Origin: Sphingomonadaceae bacterium
GTDB taxonomy: Bacteria > Pseudomonadota > Alphaproteobacteria > Sphingomonadales > Sphingomonadaceae
Direction: 5' to 3'
DNA: 54,704 bases
Assembly (NCBI GenBank): GCA_030147805.1
Contig: JASBUR010000055.1
Span: 1 to 54,704, forward strand
Made by a program: the position numbers and the translations under genes. Below are positions 43,321 to 52,469 of the stretch, in pieces. The notes beneath the pieces are model-generated. The model saw nothing but the letters and a program-made list of their open reading frames with translations. It was not told the DNA's origin and ran no database searches. Every line of letters begins with the position of its first letter. The first letter of the stretch is position 1.

Positions 43321-45404
43321 CAGGCCCGCTTCCTCTCGTCTTCTTCCGCTGCCAAGGGCAGCATCACACTGAACAACGTACCTTCGCCTTCCCGACTTAC
43401 CACGTCGAGCCGCCCACCCAAGCCCCGCACGATTTCGCGAGCCTCGTAGGCGCCGATGCCGAAGCCGCCCGTCTTGGTCGACCGGAATGGCTTGAACAGT
43501 TCGTTGCGCACGAAGGCCGGCGACATGCCACTGCCGTGGTCGGCGATGTCGACGCGGGCCATGCGGCCGTCCTTGCGCAACGTAACGTCGATCCGCGCGT
43601 CGGGCTCGCTCGCATCGATGGCGTTCTGGATCAGATGGGTGAACACCTGCTCGAGCCGACCGGGATCGCCCGCCACGCGCAACTCGGGCGGCGAGGCCAT
43701 CAGCGACAGCGTTTCGTGCGCGCGGCCCTTTACCGCGACCACCGCGCCGACGATTGCGGTGAGGTCGACGACGGCCGCCTCATCGGGCTTGCCGCTGTTG
43801 TGCTGCGCCAGCCGGGCCAGCAGGTCGTTCATCTTGCCGACCGAGCCCTGCAGCGTGGCGATCATGTCGCTGCGGAATTCGGGCTTGTCGGCGTGGCGTT
43901 CGGCGTTGCGCGCGACGAGGCTGAGCTGGCTGACCAGATTCTTGATGTCGTGCATGATGAAGGCGAAGCGCCGGTTGAACTCGTCGAACTTCTGCGCTTC
44001 GGACAGCGCCGCCTGGCTCGCCGCCTCGGCGATGTAGCTCGCGGCCTGCCGCCCCACCGTGCGCAGCAGGTCGAAATCCTCCCAGTTGAGATCGCGATGG
44101 GCGCGCGAGCGCTCGAGGATGATGAACCCGGCCAGCCGCTCGAGATGGATCAGCGGAACGATCAGCCACGCCTTCTTGTCGGCAAGGACGAACGCCGGGG
44201 CGGTGATCGCGCCGTAATCGCCGCCACCGCGCCGCATCTCGTCGACGTGGACGATGCGGCCGCGGTCGCCGAGATAGCTGAGCATGCCATTGTCGGCTTC
44301 GACGCGCCCGGGGACGAGGTTGCGGTAGTTCCAGCGCGCCGCCAGCTCGAAGCTCCCGTCCTCGCCGGGCACGTAGAGCGCGCCGCCGGGCGAATCGACG
44401 ATGTCGCAGATGCCCTGGATCGCCCGCTCGGCGAGACCGCCATACCCCGGTCCGCTGCGCGACACGGTAGCGATCAGGCGCAGCCATTCCTGGCGGTAGT
44501 CATATTTGTAGGCGAAGAAATGCTTGTTGATCCACACGCGCGCCGACGCGCGGAAGCGGCCCGAGAACACCACCACCGCGGCGAGGATCATCGTCGCGAC
44601 GAGGAAGCTGATCTGCAGCAGGCTGCCCCAGTCGCCGCCGAGCGCGCGCAGCGCCCAGGCCGCGACCGCCATGACGATGAGATAGCCGCCGATGCCCATC
44701 AGCGACAGCGTGTGAAAGACCACCTGCCGCGAGACCTGCAGCTCCCACAGCCGGTTGCGCCACGCCGACAGCGCGATGAGCGGCACGACGAGCGCGTTGG
44801 CGACGCCGCGAACCGCGAACAGGTCCCAGCTCAGCGCCCCCGAGAGAAAGCGCAGCGTGTACATGTTGAGATCATAGCCGAACAGGAAGGCCAGCCCGGT
44901 GCACAGCAGCCGGATGCTCCAGCGGTTCGACTCGGCCGTGTTGATGTAGAGATTGTGGACCAGCACCAGCCCGCCGATCGCCACGGTGAGCCGGGCGAGC
45001 AGGAACAGATAGGCGATGCCCGGCGCGGCCTCGACGCCGGTGAGTTCGTCGGCGAAGTCGATCGCCAGCTGCGCGGCGACGGTGAACCCCATCACGACGG
45101 CGATGACGAACGACGAGCTGAGCCGCTCGCTGAGGCGCCAGGATCGGGCGAGCAGCGAGACCAGGAACGCCATCCACGCCGCCGAGCGCAGCGTTTCGGC
45201 GGGGGAGACCAGGATGAGATAGTCGCCGCCGTAGCGGATCGCGAGCGCGACGACCCCGGCCCAGGCGGCGGTCACGGTCGCCGCCGCGATCAACCACAGG
45301 CTGGCCGCGGTCTGCTGGCGCCGCACGAGCAGCGCCGCTGCGAGCCCGCCGAAGCCGACGCAGGCGATCAGGTGGCTGACGAGCCCGACCTCGTCCATCA
45401 GCAA
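43320..45404 (-). CDS. prsK: PEP-CTERM-system histidine kinase PrsK
   Basis: A 694-residue membrane sensor kinase. About eight hydrophobic N-terminal helices (residues 5-300) are followed by a GAF-like domain (about 310-460, IQGICDIVDSPGGALYVPGEDG). The phosphoacceptor region is FIMHDIKNLVSQLSLVARNAERH with H485, then the HATPase domain: NAIDASEP, DHGSGMSPAF, KTGGFGIGAYEAREIV. It matches the PrsK layout. It is upstream of, and overlaps, prsR, so it is its likely partner. Confidence 0.93.
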   Translation of the reverse strand: MLMDEVGLVSHLIACVGFGGLAAALLVRRQQTAASLWLIAAATVTAAWAGVVALAIRYGGDYLILVSPAETLRSAAWMAFLVSLLARSWRLSERLSSSFVIAVVMGFTVAAQLAIDFADELTGVEAAPGIAYLFLLARLTVAIGGLVLVHNLYINTAESNRWSIRLLCTGLAFLFGYDLNMYTLRFLSGALSWDLFAVRGVANALVVPLIALSAWRNRLWELQVSRQVVFHTLSLMGIGGYLIVMAVAAWALRALGGDWGSLLQISFLVATMILAAVVVFSGRFRASARVWINKHFFAYKYDYRQEWLRLIATVSRSGPGYGGLAERAIQGICDIVDSPGGALYVPGEDGSFELAARWNYRNLVPGRVEADNGMLSYLGDRGRIVHVDEMRRGGGDYGAITAPAFVLADKKAWLIVPLIHLERLAGFIILERSRAHRDLNWEDFDLLRTVGRQAASYIAEAASQAALSEAQKFDEFNRRFAFIMHDIKNLVSQLSLVARNAERHADKPEFRSDMIATLQGSVGKMNDLLARLAQHNSGKPDEAAVVDLTAIVGAVVAVKGRAHETLSLMASPPELRVAGDPGRLEQVFTHLIQNAIDASEPDARIDVTLRKDGRMARVDIADHGSGMSPAFVRNELFKPFRSTKTGGFGIGAYEAREIVRGLGGRLDVVSREGEGTLFSVMLPLAAEEDERKRA

Positions 45405-45417
45405 GGGTCCCTGGCGC

Positions 45418-46806
45418 TCAGCGGACGCCGTCCCGCCACAGCACGACGCGAACCGTCTGAATCAGGATCAGCAGGTCGAGGAACATGCTGTAGTTCTTCA
45501 CATAATAAAGATCATATTCGAGCTTGTGTCGCGCATCGTCGACGCTGGCGCCATAGGGATAGTTGAGCTGCGCCCAACCGGTGATCCCGGGCTTTGCGAC
45601 GTGGCGCTCGTGGTAGAACGGGATCTGCGCCGCGAGGTCACGCACGAAGAAGGGCCGCTCGGGGCGCGGGCCGACGAAGCTCATGTCGCCGCGCAGCACG
45701 TTGAATATCTGCGGGATCTCGTCGATGCGCGTCGCGCGGATGATGCGGCCGATCGTGGTCACGCGCGGATCGTGTCTCTGCGCCCATTGCGGCGTGCCGT
45801 CCTTCTCCGCGTCGGTCCGCATCGAGCGGAACTTGATCACGTTGAAGCTGCGACCCAGCTGGCCGACGCGTTCCTGGTGATAGAAAATCGGCCCGCGACT
45901 CGTCAGCTTGATGAGCAGCGCCGCAATCAGCAGGAGCGGCGACGAGACCACGAGCAGCGTCAGGCTGGCCAGCACGTCGAAGGCGCGCTTGCCGACCACC
46001 GACATGTGCTTGGCGCCCAGGAAGCCGTCGGAGAAGATCAGCCATGAGGGCGATACCGAGCCGAGGTCGACGCGGCCGGTTTCGCGCTCGAGAAAGCTCG
46101 ACATCTCGCTCACCCTGACCCCGGCGAGCTTGGCCTTGAGCAGGTCGGCGACGGGCAAGGCGCCACGGCGCTCCTCGAGCGCCAGCACGATCTCGTCGAC
46201 GCCCAGCTCCTCGGCCAGATCGTGGAAGCCCACGATATCTTCGCGGACCGTCGCGCCCTCGATGCGCGGCTCGCGCTCGGTCATCCGGATGTAGCGGACG
46301 ATCTGGAAGCCGACGTTGGGGCCCTTCCCGACCTCGCCGAGTTTCGCGGCGCGATCGCCCGCCCCCACCACGATGACCCGGCGCCGGAAGCGATCCCAGT
46401 TGACGAGCCGGGCGAAGAGCCCGCGCGCCGCCATGATCAGCACGAAGGAGAACAGCATCGCGTACAGAAAGATCGATCGCCAGAGCGCGACATCGGGAAG
46501 CAGGAAGAAGACGACCGACAGCACCACGAGGCTCAGTCCGAAGGCGACGAGCAGCCGCGTCGCGGTCAGCCGGAACGAGCGGTAGCCGTGCGTTTCATAG
46601 AGGCCGGTGGCCAGCATGACGACCGATACGACGGCGGCGTAGGTGATCACCTCGTTCAGCCGGGCGGTCGTCGGGAACATCTCCATGCCGATCTGCGCGG
46701 CGCGGACCTGCCAGGCCGCCTCTGCCGCCAGCATCAGCAACATGAACTCGATCGCGCCGAGCAGCAGCAGCGGCGCCGGAATATAGTGTTTGAACAGGCG
46801 GATCAC
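45418..46806 (-). CDS. XrtA/PEP-CTERM-associated sugar transferase (EpsB-like polyprenyl-P glycosylphosphotransferase)
   Basis: A 462-residue bacterial sugar transferase. Five N-terminal helices and a CoA-binding-like domain (VVGAGDRAAKLGEVGKG) precede the catalytic part: KRAFDVLASLTLLVVSSPLLL, SRGPIFYHQERVGQLGRSFNVIKFRSM, RIDEIPQIFNVLRGDMSFVGPRPERP and KPGITGWAQLNYPYG. The family starts exopolysaccharide assembly by loading a sugar-1-phosphate on undecaprenyl phosphate. The GTG at 46806 has GGGAG upstream. It precedes prsK by 13 bp on the same strand, so it may be co-transcribed. Confidence 0.93.
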   Translation of the reverse strand: MIRLFKHYIPAPLLLLGAIEFMLLMLAAEAAWQVRAAQIGMEMFPTTARLNEVITYAAVVSVVMLATGLYETHGYRSFRLTATRLLVAFGLSLVVLSVVFFLLPDVALWRSIFLYAMLFSFVLIMAARGLFARLVNWDRFRRRVIVVGAGDRAAKLGEVGKGPNVGFQIVRYIRMTEREPRIEGATVREDIVGFHDLAEELGVDEIVLALEERRGALPVADLLKAKLAGVRVSEMSSFLERETGRVDLGSVSPSWLIFSDGFLGAKHMSVVGKRAFDVLASLTLLVVSSPLLLIAALLIKLTSRGPIFYHQERVGQLGRSFNVIKFRSMRTDAEKDGTPQWAQRHDPRVTTIGRIIRATRIDEIPQIFNVLRGDMSFVGPRPERPFFVRDLAAQIPFYHERHVAKPGITGWAQLNYPYGASVDDARHKLEYDLYYVKNYSMFLDLLILIQTVRVVLWRDGVR

Positions 46807-46952
46807 GCCAACTCCCGCGCCCCTCTCGCCACGATGGCGACCCCGCGCGATCCTATGGCGGACCGCCCGCGACCTGCATAGCGTATAAACGCCGAAACGA
46901 ATATCGCGCACGCGGCCTTGGCCCAGCCGCCGCGCCGCACTAAGCGAGCCGG

Positions 46953-48278
46953 ATGATCTGGCCGGTAATCCTCTCCGGCGGCTCGGGCACCCGCCTCTGG
47001 CCGCTCTCGCGTCTCGAAACCCCCAAGCAGCTGCTGCCGCTGGTGGGCGACATCACGATGATCCAGGCAACCGCGGCGCGCACCGCCGACGGCGCGCGGT
47101 TCCATGCGCCGATCGTCGTCGCCAACGAGGCGCACCGGCGCGTCATCGACGAGCAGATGGCATCGCAGGGACTCGCGGCCGGCGAGCTACTGCTCGAGCC
47201 CGCGGGCCGCAACACCGCCCCCGCGATCGCCATGGCCGCGCACCGCATCGTGGCGCAGGATGCGGCGGGGCTGATGCTGATCATGCCGTCGGACCATGTC
47301 ATCGTCGACGCCGCGGCGTTTCTCGCGGCGGTCGAGCGGCTGGTGCCCTTCGTGCGCGACGGCTGGCTCGCGACGTTCGGGATCCGCGCCACCGGCCCCG
47401 AGACCGGCTATGGCTACATTCGCCTCGGCGACCGGCTGGGCGCGGGAGTGCATGCGGTGCGCAGCTTCGTCGAAAAGCCCGACCGCGCCACCGCCGAGGC
47501 CTATCTGGCGTCGGGCGACTATGCCTGGAATGGCGGCATCTTCCTGATGCGCGCCGACCGCTATCTCGCGTCGCTGGCGGCGAACGCCCCGGCGATCGCC
47601 GCGGCGATCGAGACGGCGATGGCCGGCGCCGCGGTCGACGGCAACGTCGTGCGCCCCGACGCCGCCGCCTTCGCCGCCTGCCCCTCCGATTCGATCGACT
47701 ATGCGGTGATGGAGCGCGACGACCGCGTCGCGGTGGCGCCGGTCGACATGGGCTGGTCGGACATCGGCTCGTGGGACGCGCTGTGGGAAATCGCCGAGCG
47801 CGATGCCGCCGGCAACGCCGTCCGCGGCGACGTCATCCTCATCGATACCGTCAACAGCCTGGTCCGTTCGGACGGACCGCTGGTAAGCGTCATCGGCCTC
47901 GACGGCGTGTCGGTCGTCGCGTCGCGCGACAGCGTGATGATCGCGGCGCGCGGCCGCGGCCAGGACGTCAAGAAGATCGTCGACGCGCTGGCCGCCGACG
48001 GCCGGCGCGAGCATGTCGACGCCGCGCGCCGCGACCATGGCTGGGGCACCGCCGAGGTGCTGACGCGCGCCGATGGCGCCGTGGTTCGGCTGCTGACGGT
48101 CGAGCCGGGGCGGACGATGGTCGCCGACGCGGGCTCGCTGACGCTGATCGCGGGCGACGCCCGGCTCGACGGGGCGGAACTCACCGCGGGAATGCCGATG
48201 GTGGTGGCCGCCGGGGCGCGTGTCGCCGCGACCGGCGACCAGCCCGCCCGGCTGGTCGCGATCGAACGCGCGCGCTGA
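46953..48278 (+). CDS. manC: Mannose-1-phosphate guanylyltransferase
   Basis: This enzyme makes GDP-mannose for polysaccharide. It is 441 residues long. The nucleotidyltransferase motif GGSGTRLWPLSRLETPKQLLPL is at the N-terminus, then EPAGRNTAPAIAMAA, MPSDHVI, FVEKPD, WNGGIFLMRADRY and MGWSDIGSWDALWE. The C-terminal domain (about 345-441) aligns in place with the phosphomannose isomerase cupin of ManC/CpsB but lacks its RHxRxEHW-type metal motif. So it is probably monofunctional. Divergent from the sugar transferase gene. Confidence 0.92.
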   Translation: MIWPVILSGGSGTRLWPLSRLETPKQLLPLVGDITMIQATAARTADGARFHAPIVVANEAHRRVIDEQMASQGLAAGELLLEPAGRNTAPAIAMAAHRIVAQDAAGLMLIMPSDHVIVDAAAFLAAVERLVPFVRDGWLATFGIRATGPETGYGYIRLGDRLGAGVHAVRSFVEKPDRATAEAYLASGDYAWNGGIFLMRADRYLASLAANAPAIAAAIETAMAGAAVDGNVVRPDAAAFAACPSDSIDYAVMERDDRVAVAPVDMGWSDIGSWDALWEIAERDAAGNAVRGDVILIDTVNSLVRSDGPLVSVIGLDGVSVVASRDSVMIAARGRGQDVKKIVDALAADGRREHVDAARRDHGWGTAEVLTRADGAVVRLLTVEPGRTMVADAGSLTLIAGDARLDGAELTAGMPMVVAAGARVAATGDQPARLVAIERAR

Positions 48279-48284
48279 AAAAAG

Positions 48285-48377
48285 TGGCGGTGTCGGAGGG
48301 ATTCGAACCCTCGATACGACTTTACATCGTATAACGGTTTAGCAAACCGCCGCCTTCAGCCTCTCGGCCACGACACC
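48285..48377 (-). tRNA. tRNA-Ser (anticodon GCT), CCA encoded
   Basis: A 93-base class II tRNA with a long variable arm. Acceptor GGTGTCG pairs with CGACACC. The anticodon loop in GGTTT-GCT-AAACC has GCT. The variable arm is TACGATGTAAAGTCGTA. The T-arm GAGGG-TTCGAAT-CCCTC, discriminator G and CCA (48285-48287) are encoded. It lies 6 bp after manC. Confidence 0.95.
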
Positions 48378-48522
48378 GCGAAGCGGCGCATATAGACGAG
48401 GCATCGCGCGGCTTACAAGCGTTAGCAGCCGGGGAATTCGCAGCGCTGCGCGGGCCGACACGGCCGGCATCACGACCGATGCCGGGCGCGACAGCCGCGT
48501 TCCCCCGCGCTATGCGGCAGCG

Positions 48523-48696
48523 ATGCTCTCCCCCTGCACCAAGGTCTGTGCGATCGACGCGGCCAGCGGCTGGTGCCGCGGCTGCGGCCGCACGCTCGAC
48601 GAGATCGCCGCCTGGGGCAGCCTCGGCGACGCCGCGCAGCGCCGAATCGCCGAACGGCTGCCGCCGCGCCTTGCGCGGCTCCGCACCGCCGATTGA
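48523..48696 (+). CDS. DUF1289-family small cysteine-rich protein
   Basis: A 57-residue protein of the DUF1289 family: SPCTKVCAIDAASGWCRGCGRTLDEIAAWGSLGDAAQRRIAERLPPRLARL. Cysteines C5, C9, C18 and C21 form the family's metal-binding set (zinc or iron-sulphur; not proven). The ATG at 48523 is the only good start. It lies 54 bp before the FAH gene on the same strand. Function unknown. Confidence 0.85.
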   Translation: MLSPCTKVCAIDAASGWCRGCGRTLDEIAAWGSLGDAAQRRIAERLPPRLARLRTAD

Positions 48697-48749
48697 ACTC
48701 GCCGCCGCCGCCGCTAAGGGTGGCCGCCACCCGCCGAAAGGACCGCCCC

Positions 48750-49430
48750 ATGCCGCTCGCCCTCGACGACGCCTCGCTGCCGCCGCTGCGCCGCATCTTC
48801 TGCGCCGCGGTCAACTATGTCGACCATCGCGAGGAGATGGGCCGCGCCGCCACCGAGAAGCCGATGCTGTTCCTGCGCACGCCGCAGAGCCTGGTGCGCC
48901 ACGGCGAACCGCTGCAACTGCCGCCCGAATCGGCCGATTTCGACTTCGAAGGCGAGCTGGCGCTGATCATCGGCACGCCCGGCCGCCGCATCGCGCGCGA
49001 CCGCGCGCTCGACCATGTGCTCGGCTGGACCTGCTTCATGGACGGCACGCTGCGCGACTGGCAGCGCCACACCGGGCAGTTCACTCCGGGCAAGAATTTC
49101 GACGGCTCGGGAAGCTACGGCCCGCACATCGTCACCGCCGCCGAATTCGGCGACTACAAGGCGCAGACGCTGACCACCCGTCTCAACGGCCACGAGGTGC
49201 AGCGCACCCCGGTCGAGCTGATGCTGTTCGATGCCGAGACGCTGATCGGCTATATCAGCGCCTTCACCGAGCTGCGGCCCGGCGACATGATCGCCACCGG
49301 CACCTGCGGCGGCGTCGGCGCCAAGCGCACCCCGCCGCTGTTCATGAAGCCGGGCGACCGCATCGAGGTCGAGGTCAGCGGCCTCGGCCGGCTGTCGAAC
49401 GACGTCGCCGCCGAACGGCCCGGCGCATAA
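48750..49430 (+). CDS. Fumarylacetoacetate hydrolase (FAH) family protein
   Basis: A 226-residue FAH-fold enzyme. Metal-binding acidic residues are in FDFEGELALIIG and WTCFMDGTLRDWQ; NFDGSGSYGPHIVT, TTRLNGHEVQRT, FDAETLIGYISAFTELRPGDMIATGTCGGVG and FMKPGDRIEVEVSGLGRLSNDV are typical. Members hydrolyse or decarboxylate 2,4-dioxo or acylpyruvate-type acids. Which substrate applies here is unknown. AAAGGA precedes the ATG at 48750. Confidence 0.92.
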   Translation: MPLALDDASLPPLRRIFCAAVNYVDHREEMGRAATEKPMLFLRTPQSLVRHGEPLQLPPESADFDFEGELALIIGTPGRRIARDRALDHVLGWTCFMDGTLRDWQRHTGQFTPGKNFDGSGSYGPHIVTAAEFGDYKAQTLTTRLNGHEVQRTPVELMLFDAETLIGYISAFTELRPGDMIATGTCGGVGAKRTPPLFMKPGDRIEVEVSGLGRLSNDVAAERPGA

Positions 49431-49524
49431 GCGACTCGGTTCAGCTTAGCGAAAGCCGCGCGCGTTGATTCGGGGATTCGCGCCCGCTTATGGTGCGTTC
49501 CGAACTTCTCGGGGGAGAGACCCA

Positions 49525-50265
49525 ATGACGATTCGCTCCGCGCTTCCGGCGTTGCTGACCGCGACGCTGCTGGCCGCGCCGGCCGCCGCGCAGACCGCCG
49601 ACGACGATCTGGCGCCGCTGCCATCGTCCGACGGAATCGTGGCCGAGCCGGTCGCCGCCACCGCCCCGCCCCCGGCGGCGGCGGCGCCTCCCCCGGCGGC
49701 CGCGGCGCCGGCATCGGGCTATGCCGAGGAAGACGTCATGGCGGCCGCCGAGCAGGTGTTCGGCAAGGGCGCCGAGGGCGCGGCAAAGCTGATCGAGAAG
49801 GCGTTCAAGGACCTCGGCCGCCCCAATGCCTATATCGAGGGGCGCGAGGTCAGCGGCGCGCTGGTGCTCGGCCTGCGCTACGGCAGCGGCATGCTCCACC
49901 ACCAGGTCGAGGGCGACATGCCGGTGCACTGGAGCGGCCCGTCGGTCGGCTTCGACATCGGCGGCGACGGCTCGAAGACCTTCACCCTGGTCTACAACCT
50001 TCACGATACCGAGGAGCTGTTCCGCAACTTCCCCTCGGTCGAAGGCAAGCTCTACGCGGTCGGCGGCTTCACCGCCAACTACCTGCAGCGCGGCGATATC
50101 GTGCTCGTGCCGATCAAGCTTGGCGTCGGCTGGCGCGCCGGCGTCAACGCCGGGTCGCAATGCTTCAGCAAGAAGCGGCGCTGGATCCCGGTGTGCGCCG
50201 GCGGCAAGGACGACGCCCCCGCCGCCTCCACGGCGGCGCAGCCGGTGCCCGAGCCGGGCGCCTAA
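49525..50265 (+). CDS. eipA: EipA-family (DUF1134) periplasmic protein
   Basis: A 246-residue exported protein with a signal peptide (MTIRSALPALLTATLLAAPAAAQ), a Pro/Ala-rich linker, then DUF1134: GLRYGSGMLHHQVEGDMPVHWSGPSVGFDIGGDGSKTFTLVYNL, PSVEGKLYAVGGFTANYLQRGDIVLVPIKLGVGWRAGVNAG. In Brucella, EipA is a small periplasmic barrel needed for envelope integrity. GGGGGAGAGA precedes the ATG. The last 4 bases overlap the convergent dihydroorotase gene. Confidence 0.92.
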   Translation: MTIRSALPALLTATLLAAPAAAQTADDDLAPLPSSDGIVAEPVAATAPPPAAAAPPPAAAAPASGYAEEDVMAAAEQVFGKGAEGAAKLIEKAFKDLGRPNAYIEGREVSGALVLGLRYGSGMLHHQVEGDMPVHWSGPSVGFDIGGDGSKTFTLVYNLHDTEELFRNFPSVEGKLYAVGGFTANYLQRGDIVLVPIKLGVGWRAGVNAGSQCFSKKRRWIPVCAGGKDDAPAASTAAQPVPEPGA

Positions 50266-51596
50266 CCCCGGATCGTCTCGTCGAAGCGGATCGGTTCGCC
50301 GATCGGCGCGCCGATCAGCTCGGCGTCCCACATCACCCGCCGGCCGCGGACGATCGTGCCGACCGGGCGCCCCTTGAGCCGGGCGCCGGTGAACGGCGAC
50401 CAGCCGCAGCGGCTGGCGAGCCAGTCGTCGCTGATCGTGAAGTCGCCGGCGAGGTCGACGATCGAGAAATCGGCGTCGAAGCCCGCTGCGATGCGGCCCT
50501 TGGCGGTCAGCCCGAACAGCCGCGCCGCGCCCGCCGAGGTCAGGTCGACGAGTCGCTGCAGGCTCAGCCGCCCGGCGTTCATGTGGTCGAGCATCAGCGG
50601 CAGCAGCGTCTGCACCCCGGGCATTCCCGACGGCGAGTCGGGATAGGGCTTCGCCTTCTCCTCGAGCGTATGCGGCGCGTGGTCGGAGCCGACGACGTCG
50701 GGCACGCCCTGCGCCAGCCAGTGCCACAGCCCGTCGCGATGCGCCGCCGAGCGGATCGGCGGGTTCATCTGCGCGTGGGTGCCGAGCCGCGGATAGGCCT
50801 CCTCGGCGGCGAGCGTCAGATGCTGCGGCGTGACCTCGCAGCTGGCGATGTCCTTGCAGGTGGCGAGATATTCGAGCTCGGCCGGCGTGGTGATGTGGAG
50901 GACATGGATGCGGCGGCGCGTCTCGCGCGCCAGCGCCACGATGCGACGCGTCGCCTTCATCGCCGATTCGTCGTCACGCCACACCGGGTGGCTCGACGGG
51001 TCGCCGGCGACGCGTAAGGACGCGCGCTCCTGCATCCGCGCCTCGTCCTCGGCATGGATCGCGACGCGCCGGCGCCCGTGGCGCAGCACCTCGCGCAGCC
51101 GCTCGTCCTCGGACACCAGCAGGTCGCCGGTCGAGGCGCCCATGAAGATCTTGATGCCCGAACAGCCGGGCAGCATCTCGAGCTCGCCGAGCGTCTCGGC
51201 ATTCTGGTTGGTGGCGCCGACGTAGAAGGCGTGGTCGCACCACATCCGGCCCTTCGCGCGCGCCAGCTTGTCGTTCAGCGCGTCGGCGGTGTCGGTGTTG
51301 GGCTTGGTGTTGGGCATCTCGAACAGCCCGGTGATGCCGCCGAGCACCGCGGCGCGGCTGCCGCTTTCGAGATCCTCCTTATGCTCGAGCCCGGGCTCGC
51401 GGAAATGCACCTGCGTGTCGATGGCTCCGGGCAGCACGGTGAGGCCGGCGCAGTCGACGGTCTCGCCGGCGCTCCCGGCGCCGCGCGGCAGCAGCGCGGC
51501 GATCCGGCCGGCGCGTACGCCGACGTCGCAATCGGCGAGGCCGCCGGGGGTGAAGACGGCGCCGCCGCGCAGGATCATGTCGAAGTTCTGGGTCAT
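50262..51596 (-). CDS. Dihydroorotase-family amidohydrolase
   Basis: A 444-residue cyclic amidohydrolase (dihydroorotase/allantoinase/hydantoinase superfamily). Metal and active-site features: PGAIDTQVHFREPG, GGITGLFEMPNTKPNTDT, IKIFMGASTGDLLV, HAEDEARM, HVLHITTPAELEYL, VTPQHLTL and GSDHAPHTLEEK. The EMPNTKPNT and SDHAPH segments fit a dihydroorotase of pyrimidine synthesis; type I PyrC is most likely. No pyrB is adjacent. The ATG at 51596 is clear by family length. Confidence 0.9.
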   Translation of the reverse strand: MTQNFDMILRGGAVFTPGGLADCDVGVRAGRIAALLPRGAGSAGETVDCAGLTVLPGAIDTQVHFREPGLEHKEDLESGSRAAVLGGITGLFEMPNTKPNTDTADALNDKLARAKGRMWCDHAFYVGATNQNAETLGELEMLPGCSGIKIFMGASTGDLLVSEDERLREVLRHGRRRVAIHAEDEARMQERASLRVAGDPSSHPVWRDDESAMKATRRIVALARETRRRIHVLHITTPAELEYLATCKDIASCEVTPQHLTLAAEEAYPRLGTHAQMNPPIRSAAHRDGLWHWLAQGVPDVVGSDHAPHTLEEKAKPYPDSPSGMPGVQTLLPLMLDHMNAGRLSLQRLVDLTSAGAARLFGLTAKGRIAAGFDADFSIVDLAGDFTISDDWLASRCGWSPFTGARLKGRPVGTIVRGRRVMWDAELIGAPIGEPIRFDETIRG

Positions 51597-51648
51597 GCCC
51601 CCGCTATAGCCCCTTGTCCGCGCGGGTTCAGCCCCTAGCTTGAGGCCC

Positions 51649-52449
51649 ATGACCCAGATCGCCGAGCTGACCGACCGCGCCGTCCTTCGCCTCGCCGGCG
51701 ACGATGTCCGCCCCTTCCTGCAGGGCATGCTGACCAACGACGTCGACGCGCTGGCGCCCGACCGGCCGCTGTGGGCCGGGCTGCTGAGCCCGCAGGGCAA
51801 ATATCTGTTCGACATGATCCTGGTCGACGCCGGGGCCGAGGGGGGCGACGCGATCCTCGCCGACGTCTGGGCGCCGCGCCGCGACGAACTGCTCAAGCGG
51901 CTGGCGATGTACAGATTGCGCAAGGCGGTGACCGTCGAGGCGACCGACCTGAAGGTGTTCGCCGCCTGGGACGGTGCGAGCGCCGCGCCCTACGACCCGC
52001 GCCTGCCCGGCCTCGGCCGGCGCTGGATCGCCGCCGCCGCCGACACCAACGCCGACCTCGACGCCTATGTCGCGCACCGGCTGGCGCTCGGCGTGCCCGA
52101 CAGCGAGGACTATCCGGTCGACCGGCTGATGTGGCTCGAATCGAACGCCGCCGAACTGGGCGGCGTGTCGTTCACCAAGGGCTGCTACGTCGGCCAGGAG
52201 AATACCGCGCGGATGCACCACCGCGACAAGCTGCGCAAACGGCTGCTGCCGGTGCGACTCGGTGCCGACCCCGGCGACGAGCGCAGCCTGCGCGCCGGCG
52301 ACCGCGAGGCGGGCGAGCTGGTGTCGCGGCACGGCGACCGCGGCATGGCGCTGATGCGCGTCGAGCATGTCGAAGGCGGTGCGGCGCTGACGCTCGGCGG
52401 CGCCCCGGTCGCCGTCGACTGGCCGAGCTGGCTAGGGTCCGCCGCCTGA
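51649..52449 (+). CDS. ygfZ: YgfZ/CAF17-family folate-binding protein
   Basis: A 266-residue protein of the YgfZ/GcvT-like family, which helps iron-sulphur protein maturation or repair and tRNA modification in a folate-dependent way. The signature KGCYVGQENTARMHHRDKLRKRL carries C179. The N-terminus FLQGMLTNDVDALAPDRPLWAGLLSPQGKYLFDMIL is also typical. Divergent from the dihydroorotase-family gene, with 52 bp between starts. Confidence 0.92.
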   Translation: MTQIAELTDRAVLRLAGDDVRPFLQGMLTNDVDALAPDRPLWAGLLSPQGKYLFDMILVDAGAEGGDAILADVWAPRRDELLKRLAMYRLRKAVTVEATDLKVFAAWDGASAAPYDPRLPGLGRRWIAAAADTNADLDAYVAHRLALGVPDSEDYPVDRLMWLESNAAELGGVSFTKGCYVGQENTARMHHRDKLRKRLLPVRLGADPGDERSLRAGDREAGELVSRHGDRGMALMRVEHVEGGAALTLGGAPVAVDWPSWLGSAA

Positions 52450-52469
52450 AGCGCGTATAGGCGCTGACG

